Shown one piece after another: positions 23,644 to 31,168 of a stretch of 64,000 nucleotides of DNA (position 1 is the first letter of the stretch; each line of letters begins with the position of its first letter). The stretch comes from Anaerolineae bacterium (GTDB taxonomy: Bacteria; Chloroflexota; Anaerolineae; 4572-78; J111): positions 378,029-442,028 of the forward strand of contig JAJVIM010000012.1 in assembly GCA_022071955.1 (NCBI GenBank), given 5' to 3'. The translations under genes were made by a program, and so were the position numbers. The notes under the pieces were generated by a model. The model searched no databases and was not told the DNA's origin. It worked only from the letters and a program-made list of their open reading frames with translations.

Positions 23644-24597
23644 GTGGCCCAACTGGGTGAGATGCTCAAACGAGCACGAGAAGAAAAGAACATCACGCTG
23701 GACGACGCCGCTCAGGCAACACACATCCGGCAAAACCTGCTGGAAGCTTTAGAAGCTGACAACTACAAAGCCTTTCCCTCGCCGGTAATTGTGCGCGGGA
23801 TGATCCGTAATTACGCCAAATTTCTGGGGCTGAATCCTGTTGAAGCGCTGCGGCTGTACGATGGCAACGGCGTGATTCCCGTTAAAGGCCAGCGCCTCAC
23901 GCCAGACGGCATCGAATTTATGAATCTGTCGATGTCGCCCCGCTCGGTTATCAATTGGGAACTGATTATTGGGGTTTTGCTGCTGCTCATCGCTGTTGGC
24001 GGGGTTGGTTACCTGGCTTACGGCAATGTCGTGCAAACCAGCGTTACCGCCACCCCCACCCGCACCCCGCTGGCTGCCGGGATGACCGAAGACTCGGCGC
24101 TGGTGCTGCCCACCGTCACCCCGCTGCCCACCAGCACCCCCACCCCGCTGCCCCCCACCGAAACTCCCACCCCCGTGGTGTATTCCGGAGTCATGGTCGA
24201 TCTGGTGGTGAGCCAATCCTCGTGGGTGCAAATTTTGGCCGATGATGTCAAAGTGTTTGAGGGGATTCTGCAAGCCGGCGATACCCGCAGTTGGAGCGGC
24301 GAGCGCCGCGTTGCCATTCGGGCCGGCAACGGCGGCGGCGTAGAGGTTTTTGTCAACGGCATCAGCCGCGGGCTAATGGGCGCTGAAGGGCAGGTGGTTG
24401 ATCAGCTTTGGGAAAAAGTTGACGACCCGGCCGCGCTCACGCCGCAACCGGAACAGACTCCCGCCGCGGAGACAACCCCCACAATTCAAGCCGATGTTCT
24501 GGCCGAACCGCCGCCCACCGAAACCCCAACTCCCGAAGGTGGTGAAGCCGAAAACCCCGCGCCGCTGGAATCGGCCCCACAGGGCGAAGGCCAGTAG
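23644..24597 (+). CDS. rodZ: RodZ-like membrane HTH protein
   Basis: GTG start with AGGGAG about 10 bases upstream; 317 residues. Residues 1-70 form a RodZ-type HTH_25 domain (LGEMLKRAREEKNITLDDAA...IRQNLLEALEADNY...VRGMIRNYAKFLGL). A single membrane helix spans about 104-126 (ELIIGVLLLLIAVGGVGYLAY). A Thr/Pro-rich linker (TPLPTSTPTPLPPTETPTP) leads to a C-terminal DUF4115 domain at about 180-255 (VDLVVSQSSWVQILADDVKVFEG...FVNGISRG), then a disordered acidic tail. RodZ proteins tie MreB and the elongation machinery to the membrane in rod-shaped cells. The usual MreB/RodA genes are not adjacent here, so a morphogenesis role is by family only. It converges with the Cas4-like gene, and the two are directly abutting. 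Confidence 0.8.
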   Translation: MAQLGEMLKRAREEKNITLDDAAQATHIRQNLLEALEADNYKAFPSPVIVRGMIRNYAKFLGLNPVEALRLYDGNGVIPVKGQRLTPDGIEFMNLSMSPRSVINWELIIGVLLLLIAVGGVGYLAYGNVVQTSVTATPTRTPLAAGMTEDSALVLPTVTPLPTSTPTPLPPTETPTPVVYSGVMVDLVVSQSSWVQILADDVKVFEGILQAGDTRSWSGERRVAIRAGNGGGVEVFVNGISRGLMGAEGQVVDQLWEKVDDPAALTPQPEQTPAAETTPTIQADVLAEPPPTETPTPEGGEAENPAPLESAPQGEGQ

Positions 24598-25119
24598 CTA
24601 GCGCAACGCCTCGTCGCAGCGGTCAACAAAGCCGCAGGCCGCGCATTTGCCGGGTTGATCGTGGCTGCGCGGCGCTTCATCGGCCAGCCGGGCCTGGCGC
24701 ACCTCGGCCATTACCTGCATCAGTTCGGCCCGCAAATCGCGGTTAAAATCCACTTCAAACAAAGCATCGGCATATTTAAGCAGTCCATGCGGCGGCGTTT
24801 GGCCGGTAGTTTCCTCAACCAGCAGACAGTAGGCCGCCAGTTGCAAAATATGCCCCAGATAGGGCACCCGCGGCGCTGCGCCTGTTTTCACCTCGACGGG
24901 GATGAGGCCGGCGGGCGTTTGCACCAGATAATCCGGCTTGCCCACCAGTTGGTATTTGGCGGAAAACAACGGCTGCGGCGCGGGTTGCCAGTTGTGGCCG
25001 TGGGTATCGGCGTACACCAGCCGGCCGTGGGGCAGGCCGCTCCGGCGACGCAAGGCAATGGAACGGACGAATAACCAGCCGCCCAGCGCCAGCAACAGCA
25101 GCCCCACCGCCCAAACCAT
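24598..25119 (-). CDS. Cas4-like PD-(D/E)XK nuclease, C-terminal half with membrane helix
   Basis: 173 residues starting at ATG 25119, whose A is also the last base of the upstream gene's stop (TGATG overlap). An upstream start in the same frame is possible but would overlap that gene. Residues 1-22 are a membrane helix (VWAVGLLLLALGGWLFV). The catalytic core follows: KPDYLV (Asp), IPVEVKTG (the E-x-K motif), and QLAAYCLLVEE (the Q-x-x-x-Y motif of RecB/Cas4 nucleases). The C-terminus has C-A-A-C-x5-C, resembling the Cas4 iron-sulfur cysteines. The N-terminal part of the fold, including the first Cys and the His motif, is in the preceding gene, so the two products probably assemble into one nuclease at the membrane. 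No CRISPR array or other cas gene is present, so CRISPR adaptation is unlikely from this context. Confidence 0.7.
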   Translation of the reverse strand: MVWAVGLLLLALGGWLFVRSIALRRRSGLPHGRLVYADTHGHNWQPAPQPLFSAKYQLVGKPDYLVQTPAGLIPVEVKTGAAPRVPYLGHILQLAAYCLLVEETTGQTPPHGLLKYADALFEVDFNRDLRAELMQVMAEVRQARLADEAPRSHDQPGKCAACGFVDRCDEALR

Positions 25120-25385
25120 CAGCCTGCCCCCAGCGCCATTGCGCCCAACAGCATCAGCAGCCCCACAGCGACCAGCGCCAGCCCCAACCACTGCCAGCGA
25201 ATTGCCGTTTGCACCTGCCCGTGGTGTTCGGCGTGGCGAGCCTGCCCATCGGCCAGCCGCTCGCGCCGGGCCGGCTCAAATTTTTTTATATGCCGATACC
25301 ACCACGCCCGCCGGCAAAATTCAAATTCGCCCAGCTCGCTGGCTTTAATCAGCGTTGGATTCGGCGGCGCCGGTTTCGAGGTCAT
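25119..25385 (-). CDS. Cas4-like nuclease, N-terminal half with membrane helix
   Basis: 88 residues from ATG at 25385. It overlaps the end of the translin gene by about 40 bases. The segment IKASELGEFEFCRRAWWY is the classic Cas4/RecB-family N-terminal motif: start of the helix, then the first Fe-S Cys (C24) followed by Arg-Arg. LADGQARHAEHHGQ matches the L-x-x-G-x-x-x-H motif I. Residues about 64-88 are a membrane helix (WLGLALVAVGLLMLLG). The chain stops just where a Cas4 protein would proceed to its D/E-x-K core, which is supplied by the next gene through a TGATG overlap. Either this is a natural two-subunit enzyme with a membrane hairpin at the junction, or a frameshift has split a fusion; the coupled stop-start favours the first. 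Confidence 0.65.
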   Translation of the reverse strand: MTSKPAPPNPTLIKASELGEFEFCRRAWWYRHIKKFEPARRERLADGQARHAEHHGQVQTAIRWQWLGLALVAVGLLMLLGAMALGAG

Positions 25386-26076
25386 CGTCCGTTTCCTGCC
25401 AGCCGGGGGAGTCATCGGCCAGGGCAACGCCAAACTTCTGCTCAAAGGCCTGCAGCGCCTCTTTCATCGATTCCTGGCGCATGGCGGTGGTCACGTCGCC
25501 GCGGGTACGCTCCAGCACGCCGCGAACCATATCGGTGGTGCGGCGCAGCCCGCCGGTAATGGCGCTGGGAAAATCGACCGTCACCAGCAAACTGTAGATG
25601 TCGTCCATGTGGGACAAAATGCGGTCGGCCAGCACCACATTGCCCCGGCGCAGCGCATCGAGGGCGAAGCGGCGCAGTTCGCCGGCGGCCTCGGCCAGCC
25701 CGTTGAGATAGGCCGCGTTTTCCACGTCGATGTCGGCGGGCGTGGGCGCGGGTTCTTCCAAAATAATGGCCCGGGTCAAATGCGCTTCGGCCAACTCTTT
25801 GAGGCTATCCTGCGTGTAACCGGCGTAATACACATCGGGGAATTGCCGCGCTTCGGCCAGCATTTCGGCGGCGGTACGCTGGGCGGTATCCAGCAGCGCC
25901 CGCGCCTCGGCGTTATCGCCGCGATGGGTGGCCCGGATGGAATTGGCGCAGTAACGGATCAACTCGCGCGAACGCTGGAGGGTGCGGTCGCGCACCGCGC
26001 TTTTTTCCTCAAAATCCTGGTTGATACCGTCGATGATAGTTTGAAGGCGTTGAGCCAGCACTTCTGAATTTTCCAT
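25345..26076 (-). CDS. Translin family nucleic-acid-binding protein
   Basis: 243 residues, ATG at 26076. It is almost all helical and shows the translin pattern along its length: RDRTLQRSRELIRYCANSIRATHRGD near residues 28-53, YYAGYTQDSLKELAEAHL near 82-99, AAYLNGLAEAAGELRRFALDALRRG near 120-145, then DDIYSLLVTVDFP, ITGGLRRTTDMVRGVLERTRGDVT near 170-200. Translin binds single-stranded nucleic acids as ring-like oligomers and, with TRAX in eukaryotes, forms the C3PO ribonuclease; bacterial members are poorly characterised. The C-terminal 35 residues are acidic and probably disordered. Its reading frame overlaps the Cas4-like N-terminal gene, and ssb lies just upstream, suggesting single-stranded DNA or RNA processing (inference). 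Confidence 0.85.
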   Translation of the reverse strand: MENSEVLAQRLQTIIDGINQDFEEKSAVRDRTLQRSRELIRYCANSIRATHRGDNAEARALLDTAQRTAAEMLAEARQFPDVYYAGYTQDSLKELAEAHLTRAIILEEPAPTPADIDVENAAYLNGLAEAAGELRRFALDALRRGNVVLADRILSHMDDIYSLLVTVDFPSAITGGLRRTTDMVRGVLERTRGDVTTAMRQESMKEALQAFEQKFGVALADDSPGWQETDDDLETGAAESNAD

Positions 26077-26126
26077 AATTGTTTGGCAGAACGGCCTGCC
26101 TCTCCTTGATAAAATATTGCCCCAAC

Positions 26127-26153
26127 AAAAAGTCGCCCCAAAATGGGACGACT
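26127..26153 (-). terminator. Rho-independent terminator after ssb
   Basis: An inverted repeat at 26131-26153 (AGTCG...CGACT with inner CCCA/TGGG and one mismatch) is followed on the minus strand by a run of five T. It lies between ssb and the translin gene, so the two may be separately transcribed or attenuated. Confidence 0.65.
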
Positions 26154-26193
26154 TGAGTTTGCCCTACAGTTCAATTGTTGTCAAACGTGCCGG

Positions 26194-26637
26194 TTAAAAG
26201 GGGATTTCATCCTCCGGCATGCCGGGGCCGCTGTCGCCGCCGCCGCCAAAGCTGTCGCTACTGCCGGAGTCGAAGCCGCCGCTGTTGTCGCCACGCGTCC
26301 CCAAAAACTTCACTTCCAGCGCGGTAACTTCGTAGCTGGCCCGCCAACTGCCATCCTGCGCCTGCCACACCCGCGGCCCGCCCGATTCTTTGTCGACGGT
26401 CATCCGGCCTTCAACCAGCACCTGGCGGCCTTTGCTCAGGTATTGGTTGCAGGTTTCGGCCAGTTTGCCCCAGGTAGACACCCGGAACCAGACTGTTTCT
26501 TCCTGAAGGTTGCCCTGGTTGTCGCTCCAGCGGCGGCTGGTGGCCACGCTGAAGTTACACACCGCCTGCCCCGATGGCGTGTAACGCAGTTCGGGGTCTC
26601 TGCCTAAGTTGCCCACTATTGTCAATTTTTGATACAT
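26194..26637 (-). CDS. ssb: Single-stranded DNA-binding protein
   Basis: 147 residues, ATG at 26637 preceded on its strand by GGAGGCGG. An OB-fold spans residues 1-105 (YQKLTIVGNLGRDPELRYTP, VCNFSVATSRRW, TVWFRVSTWGKLAETCNQYL, GRQVLVEGRM). A Gly/Ser/Asp-rich flexible tail ends in PEDEIPF, the acidic tip by which SSB recruits replication and repair proteins. Length and domain order are normal. A terminator follows, and the translin/Cas4-like genes lie immediately downstream. Confidence 0.95.
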   Translation of the reverse strand: MYQKLTIVGNLGRDPELRYTPSGQAVCNFSVATSRRWSDNQGNLQEETVWFRVSTWGKLAETCNQYLSKGRQVLVEGRMTVDKESGGPRVWQAQDGSWRASYEVTALEVKFLGTRGDNSGGFDSGSSDSFGGGGDSGPGMPEDEIPF

Positions 26638-26739
26638 TTCCGCCTCCTATGCGTAAATAGTGAGAAAATTTGTTCTATTGTTAGCAATTTTACTCCCGGC
26701 GAAATGATTTGTCAAAATTGATTTTTAGTTCTTGAAACG

Positions 26740-29277
26740 CTACTCGCTGATAGTCAGCGACAATCCCTGGAGTTCTGAAACGGGGAGCGGCAGGCCGCCG
26801 CGCGCGCCGGCTTTCACATCGAACAGCTCCAGATAGAGTTGCCCGGTTTGCTGCGCGGTAAAGGTGAATGTGGCCAGGTTAACCTCCCCGGTCAGGTTAT
26901 CAACCTGCCCCTGCCGGCTGGCCACAAACGCCAGCTCGCCGGCGTCGTTGTCGAGGGTCTGGTTGAGCACCAGCCCAAACGAGGGGTTGACCCGCATCTC
27001 TTCGGCTTGCAGCAGGGTGGGGTCAAAATTGAGCCGGAGTTGCGCGCCGAACAGGCCGGGATCCGTGACCCGGTTGGCCACCACCGACACCGCGAAGGTT
27101 TGGCCGACCTGAACGGCGGCCGGGCCAACCAGGCTGAAGCTGTTGGCTGGCAGCGGCCGCAAGCTGACCGGCCCGACTTGAAGCTGAGTGGTATTGAAGC
27201 CATCGCTGGCAATAATTTTGAGCAGCATGGCATCGCTGGCGGTGAGCTGGCCGCTGTAAAACGTGGCCGATGTTTCAGTGAGGCGCAGCGCCAGCGGCAG
27301 CCAGCGCTGGCCGCCATCGGGGCTGTAAAACAGGTCAAACGTCAGCGGGTCGCCGTCGGCGTCCGTGGCCGCCCACGAAATAGTTTGCTGGCCCACCAGC
27401 ACGTCGCCGGCGCGGGGCCAGCGCCATTCTACCTGCGGCGGGTGGTTGCTGGGCGTCACGCTGGCCAATTGGAGCTGCTTTTGGCTGAGCGTGACCCGGC
27501 CAACGTCATCGGGATTAATGCCGGGCAGGGTGATAAAAAACGGGGCCGGCTCGGTGGGCTGGCCGGTTTCAAGGTCGATGAAGCCGGCATCGAAGCAGCG
27601 CTGGCCCAGCGAGCGGCCATCTTTGGCCTCGATCAGCAGGCAGTAATCCTGGCCCGGCGGCGAAAAATTCAGCGGCGGGGCAAACGCGGCGGCGCTGCCA
27701 AAGGCATCGCCATCCAGCCGCAGCACTTCGGGCCGGGTGACCGTGCCGTTGGGGTAAATGACGCCGGTGATCAGCAGCGTGCCGGCCGGCGTGGTTTCTA
27801 CCTGCGGGCTGAAATTGGTAAACAACTGCTCAAATGATTGTTTGGGCTGCAAAAACGGGCTGTTAAACAGTTTGCGGTAGGTGTGCGGCGAAATCCACGG
27901 CCGGGTGCAGTAAGCCATCATATCGTAAAAGGAGGGCGGGTAGATGACCGGCGGGTCGCTGTACAGATCGATGCCAAATTCCTGAATGGTTGCGGTTTGG
28001 GAATAGGGCCAGGCGGGATCAACCCGAATATCGGCCCCGGCGGCGCGGAAGCAGGCGTTGTCTTCATCAAACGTGGGCGACCAGGCGTGCTGCGCGCCCA
28101 AATTGTGGGCAATTTCGTGGGCCAAAATCCGCGGCCCACCGATGTCCGATTCCGGGCGCAGGCCGCCAAAGGCCACCCGGCTGGAGTGCGGCCCGGCGCA
28201 GTTGGGGCACCAAAACGGGTCGGACGCGCCGCCGTTGTAAATTTCTGAGGGCAGCCAGCCAAAAAGCTGGTCGGGACGCTGGTCGGCGGGCTGAGCCTGG
28301 GCGTAAAACCAAAAGCTGAACAACAACTGGCGCAGCAGCTCGCTTTTGGTCACATCGCTGCGCCAGACCAAATCCGGCACCGGCAGCCGGTAATATTCCA
28401 CACCGGGGATGGGGTACATGCGCAGCAGCCAGTAGCCGGCGTCCTGCGGATTGGCCGGCTGGTGGCCACCTGCCTCGATGGGCAAATAGGCGATGCGCAG
28501 CGGTTTGCGCACAGCAAACTCGCGGGTGAGGCTGAGCGAGGCCGGCGGCCGGCCGGTTTCGCCCGACGGCCGGGCCTCAAGCTGAAAAGTAATCTGGCCG
28601 GTCAGCCAGTCGGGGGGCGGAAAAAATTCAAAATTGACCGAGTTGGCCAGCCCGGCCCGGACATCAACCAGCGGCAGCGGTGACACGCGGGCCAGCTCGG
28701 CCGCGGAAAAGGTGCGCTCTTCGGCGGCGCGTTCCTGCCCATCCTTGAACAGGCGCAGCGTCACTTGCGTCTCGTCGCCGGGGCAGGGGCCATTGCAGGC
28801 CAGATAAACCCGCACCAGCGTGTGCCGCCCGGCTACCAGCGGCATCGAGTTGTTGCAAAAGATATTGTCTTCGGCGGCGGGATCGGGGTTGCAGCGGGCC
28901 AGTTCCGGCTCGTTGAACACCTGGATGCCCTGCGTAATTTCCACGCCGCGCAGCACGACCGCTGTACCGGGTGGCGGTTCGGCCGGAACCGGCGGCGCAG
29001 GCAGCACTTCCGGCGCCGGCGGCGCGACCGCGCCATCTGCAAAACGCGACGCAGGGGCGCTGCGACCCAGTTCGGTGGCCGCGGGCACGGCAAATTCATC
29101 GGCGCGAGACTCGCGGCGCGGCCCCAGCAACACCAAACTCAGCACCGCCGTCAGGGTGATTAATAGCAAAACCAGCAGCAGCAAAAAAGGCAAAAGCGCG
29201 CTTTTAGGCTGGGCGGCGGTTGGATCGGTATCCGGCGCTTGCAGCAGCCGGTTTGTCGGCCACGGTGATTTTTCCAT
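26740..29277 (-). CDS. Membrane-anchored metzincin metalloprotease with Ig-like and cohesin-like domains
   Basis: I take ATG 29277 (MEKSPWPTNRLLQ), giving 845 residues; the frame extends 25 codons further upstream without typical sequence. Residues about 25-50 are a membrane helix. A beta domain follows. HEIAHNLGAQH at about 385-395 is the HExxHxxGxxH zinc site of metzincins, and DMMAYC about 60 residues later supplies the Met-turn. Near 610-700 an Ig-like module contains WRWPRAGDVLVGQQTISW and LTFDLFYSPDGGQRWLPL. The last 130 residues look like a cohesin fold (VGPAAVQVGQTFAVSV...FGAQLRLNFDPTLLQ...ATFTFTAQQTG). Probably acts on the outer face. No dockerin partner is visible. Confidence 0.8.
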   Translation of the reverse strand: MEKSPWPTNRLLQAPDTDPTAAQPKSALLPFLLLLVLLLITLTAVLSLVLLGPRRESRADEFAVPAATELGRSAPASRFADGAVAPPAPEVLPAPPVPAEPPPGTAVVLRGVEITQGIQVFNEPELARCNPDPAAEDNIFCNNSMPLVAGRHTLVRVYLACNGPCPGDETQVTLRLFKDGQERAAEERTFSAAELARVSPLPLVDVRAGLANSVNFEFFPPPDWLTGQITFQLEARPSGETGRPPASLSLTREFAVRKPLRIAYLPIEAGGHQPANPQDAGYWLLRMYPIPGVEYYRLPVPDLVWRSDVTKSELLRQLLFSFWFYAQAQPADQRPDQLFGWLPSEIYNGGASDPFWCPNCAGPHSSRVAFGGLRPESDIGGPRILAHEIAHNLGAQHAWSPTFDEDNACFRAAGADIRVDPAWPYSQTATIQEFGIDLYSDPPVIYPPSFYDMMAYCTRPWISPHTYRKLFNSPFLQPKQSFEQLFTNFSPQVETTPAGTLLITGVIYPNGTVTRPEVLRLDGDAFGSAAAFAPPLNFSPPGQDYCLLIEAKDGRSLGQRCFDAGFIDLETGQPTEPAPFFITLPGINPDDVGRVTLSQKQLQLASVTPSNHPPQVEWRWPRAGDVLVGQQTISWAATDADGDPLTFDLFYSPDGGQRWLPLALRLTETSATFYSGQLTASDAMLLKIIASDGFNTTQLQVGPVSLRPLPANSFSLVGPAAVQVGQTFAVSVVANRVTDPGLFGAQLRLNFDPTLLQAEEMRVNPSFGLVLNQTLDNDAGELAFVASRQGQVDNLTGEVNLATFTFTAQQTGQLYLELFDVKAGARGGLPLPVSELQGLSLTISE

Positions 29278-29343
29278 CGGCGGGGTACCAAGTAGGTCAC
29301 TGTTTATTAAAGAACATTCGTAACTTCTCAGCCTCACCATTCT

Positions 29344-29436
29344 GGATGTCATTCCCGCGTGTTTTTAGCGGGAATCTACCGTTTTGGCCTTCAGTGGATG
29401 CCCGATAAAGACATTCGGGCATGACGGCTGAGTAGT
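29344..29436. repeat. REP-like pair of palindromes
   Basis: Two perfect hairpins sit side by side: ATTCCCGC...GCGGGAAT near 29351-29375 and ATGCCCG...CGGGCAT near 29399-29426. Read on the minus strand this is the common GTCATGCCCGAATG...GTCATTCCCGC-type intergenic repeat seen in many bacteria. It lies between two divergent genes. Confidence 0.65.
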
Positions 29437-29561
29437 TACAAGCATTCAACCTCACTATAACACCGGCCGCAGCGGCATTCAATGGGATTTTAGGGTAGTC
29501 TTTTGGCTCAGAGCGGGTTTTGCAGTAAAATTTGAGGTAATCTTGCCAAAGGTGACTCCAC

Positions 29562-30530
29562 TTGAAAACAAAATTGACCGGACTGCTGCTGCTCGTGCTG
29601 GTTTTGCTGCCGGGGGTGGCCCTGGCCCAAAACCCAACTATTGCCGAGCTGACCGTAGAACTGTGGCCCGAATATGACCGGCCCGAAGTGCTGGTGATTC
29701 AGCGCATCACCCTGAGCGACAGCACCTCGCTGCCGGCAACGCTGACACTGAATTTTCCGCCCTACGTTGATGCTTTACACGCTATCGCCGTTGAACGCAA
29801 CGGCGGCCTGTTTTCTGTGGAGGAAAATAGCATCGTCACCACCAGCACCGCTAAATCGCTGCAAGTGACGCTCTCGGTAGACAGCCCCAAATTGCAACTG
29901 GAATATTACGACTCCCAACTGCTGACCAAGCAGGGCGAGCAGCGCCAGATTGAGTACACCTACACCGCTGATTACCCGGTGACCGCGGCCCGGTTTCAGG
30001 TGCAGCAACCGCTGCAAGCCAGCGCGCTGTCGCTGACGCCGGCCGAAACCGCCAGCTTTACCGACCAAAACGGCGTAACCTACAAAGTGCTGGATGCCGC
30101 CGGGCTGGCCGCCGGCGACTCGGTGCAGATCAGCGCCACGTACACGCGCAGCACCGATCAACCCTCGGCGGAACTGCTGGCCAGCCAAACGCCGGTGGGC
30201 GGGCAGCCGGCCGATATTCAAGTGATCACCAACGAAGGGCCGGTCAGCCGCGATACGCCGTGGGGCTATCTGCTCATCGGCGTGGGCGTGTTGCTGCTGC
30301 TGGCGACCGGCGGCTACTGGTGGTGGACTAACCGGCCGCAGGCCGCCGCTCCACCCCGGTTGCCCTCGCCGCGGCCGGTGCGTCCCAAAACACGGCCGGC
30401 CAGCCGGGCCATTCCCCGCAGCCAGCCGGCCGGCGAAGCCAGCGGCGGCTACTGCCACCAGTGCGGCACCGCCCTGCGCAGCGATTCAAAGTTTTGTCAC
30501 GTTTGTGGCGCGCCCCGGCGCACCGCCTGA
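29562..30530 (+). CDS. Exported membrane protein with C-terminal zinc ribbon
   Basis: TTG start with AAAGGTGA 5 bases upstream; 322 residues. Residues 1-23 are a signal peptide (LLLLVLVLLPGVALAQ). Residues about 25-200 form a beta-rich domain of unknown function (VELWPEYDRPEVLVIQRITL). A membrane helix near 230-248 (WGYLLIGVGVLLLLATGGYWW) leads to a Pro/Arg-rich cytoplasmic tail ending in a zinc ribbon (CHQCGTALRSDSKFCHVCG). First gene of a six-gene plus-strand operon with an ABC-2 exporter. A role in sensing or assembly at the membrane is likely but unknown. Confidence 0.75.
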   Translation: MKTKLTGLLLLVLVLLPGVALAQNPTIAELTVELWPEYDRPEVLVIQRITLSDSTSLPATLTLNFPPYVDALHAIAVERNGGLFSVEENSIVTTSTAKSLQVTLSVDSPKLQLEYYDSQLLTKQGEQRQIEYTYTADYPVTAARFQVQQPLQASALSLTPAETASFTDQNGVTYKVLDAAGLAAGDSVQISATYTRSTDQPSAELLASQTPVGGQPADIQVITNEGPVSRDTPWGYLLIGVGVLLLLATGGYWWWTNRPQAAAPPRLPSPRPVRPKTRPASRAIPRSQPAGEASGGYCHQCGTALRSDSKFCHVCGAPRRTA

Positions 30531-30549
30531 ACCAACCCGCGAGCAAATT

Positions 30550-31167
30550 ATGCCCACTAACCCAACTCCCTCTGAAAATCACACGGTTCCGGCCAGCATT
30601 AGAATCAGCCTGCTGGTGCTGGCCATTTTGGTGCTGGCCTCGCTGGCGCTGAATGCCTATCTCATCCAGCAGTGGCGGCAAGCCAAAGCGCAGGTATCGC
30701 AACTGAGCCGGAATATTCAGCCGGTGGTGCAGCAAACCTTTGACAACCTTGACCGTGAACTGGTAAATTTTCAGCAGTCAACGTTAGAATTCAATGTGCA
30801 GGTTAACCAGCAGGTGCCGCTGCAAACCGAGGTTTCTTTCAGCGACACCATCGACATTCCACTGCAGATGACCATCCCCATCAGCCACGAAATCAGCACC
30901 ACCATCATGGTCGATCCCTTTGGCGCGGGCTTTACCGTGCCGATGGCCGTTAATGTGCCCATCAACATGGAATTTCCCATTAACCAACAAATTTCCATCC
31001 CCATCAACCGCACCATCCCCATTTCAACCAGCGTCCCGCTGAGCCTGACCCTGCCCATCAACATTCCCATCAGCAACACCAGCCTGGCCCCCACCATCGA
31101 CCAGATTCGGCGCGGGGCCGGTGATTTTGAGCAGCAACTGAACCAACGTCTGTCTGGCATTGAGTAA
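30550..31167 (+). CDS. Membrane-anchored protein with IPI-type beta repeats
   Basis: 205 residues from ATG 30550. The frame is open upstream but overlaps the previous gene. Residues about 17-40 are a membrane helix; a short helical stretch follows; then from about 80 to 190 the chain is built of short strands with a recurring hydrophobic-Pro-hydrophobic core (DIPLQMTIPI, VPMAVNVPINMEFPI, ISIPINRTIPI, LTLPINIPI). It has no Cys. I do not recognise the family. The pattern suggests an elongated beta structure outside the membrane. Its stop lies 1 base before the ATPase start, so it is tightly coupled to the ABC exporter. Confidence 0.7.
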   Translation: MPTNPTPSENHTVPASIRISLLVLAILVLASLALNAYLIQQWRQAKAQVSQLSRNIQPVVQQTFDNLDRELVNFQQSTLEFNVQVNQQVPLQTEVSFSDTIDIPLQMTIPISHEISTTIMVDPFGAGFTVPMAVNVPINMEFPINQQISIPINRTIPISTSVPLSLTLPINIPISNTSLAPTIDQIRRGAGDFEQQLNQRLSGIE

Positions 31168-31168
31168 C

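Noticed and set aside
24598..25385. CRISPR adaptation locus because of Cas4 similarity
   Set aside because: No cas1, cas2, array or effector is nearby, and the protein halves carry membrane helices.
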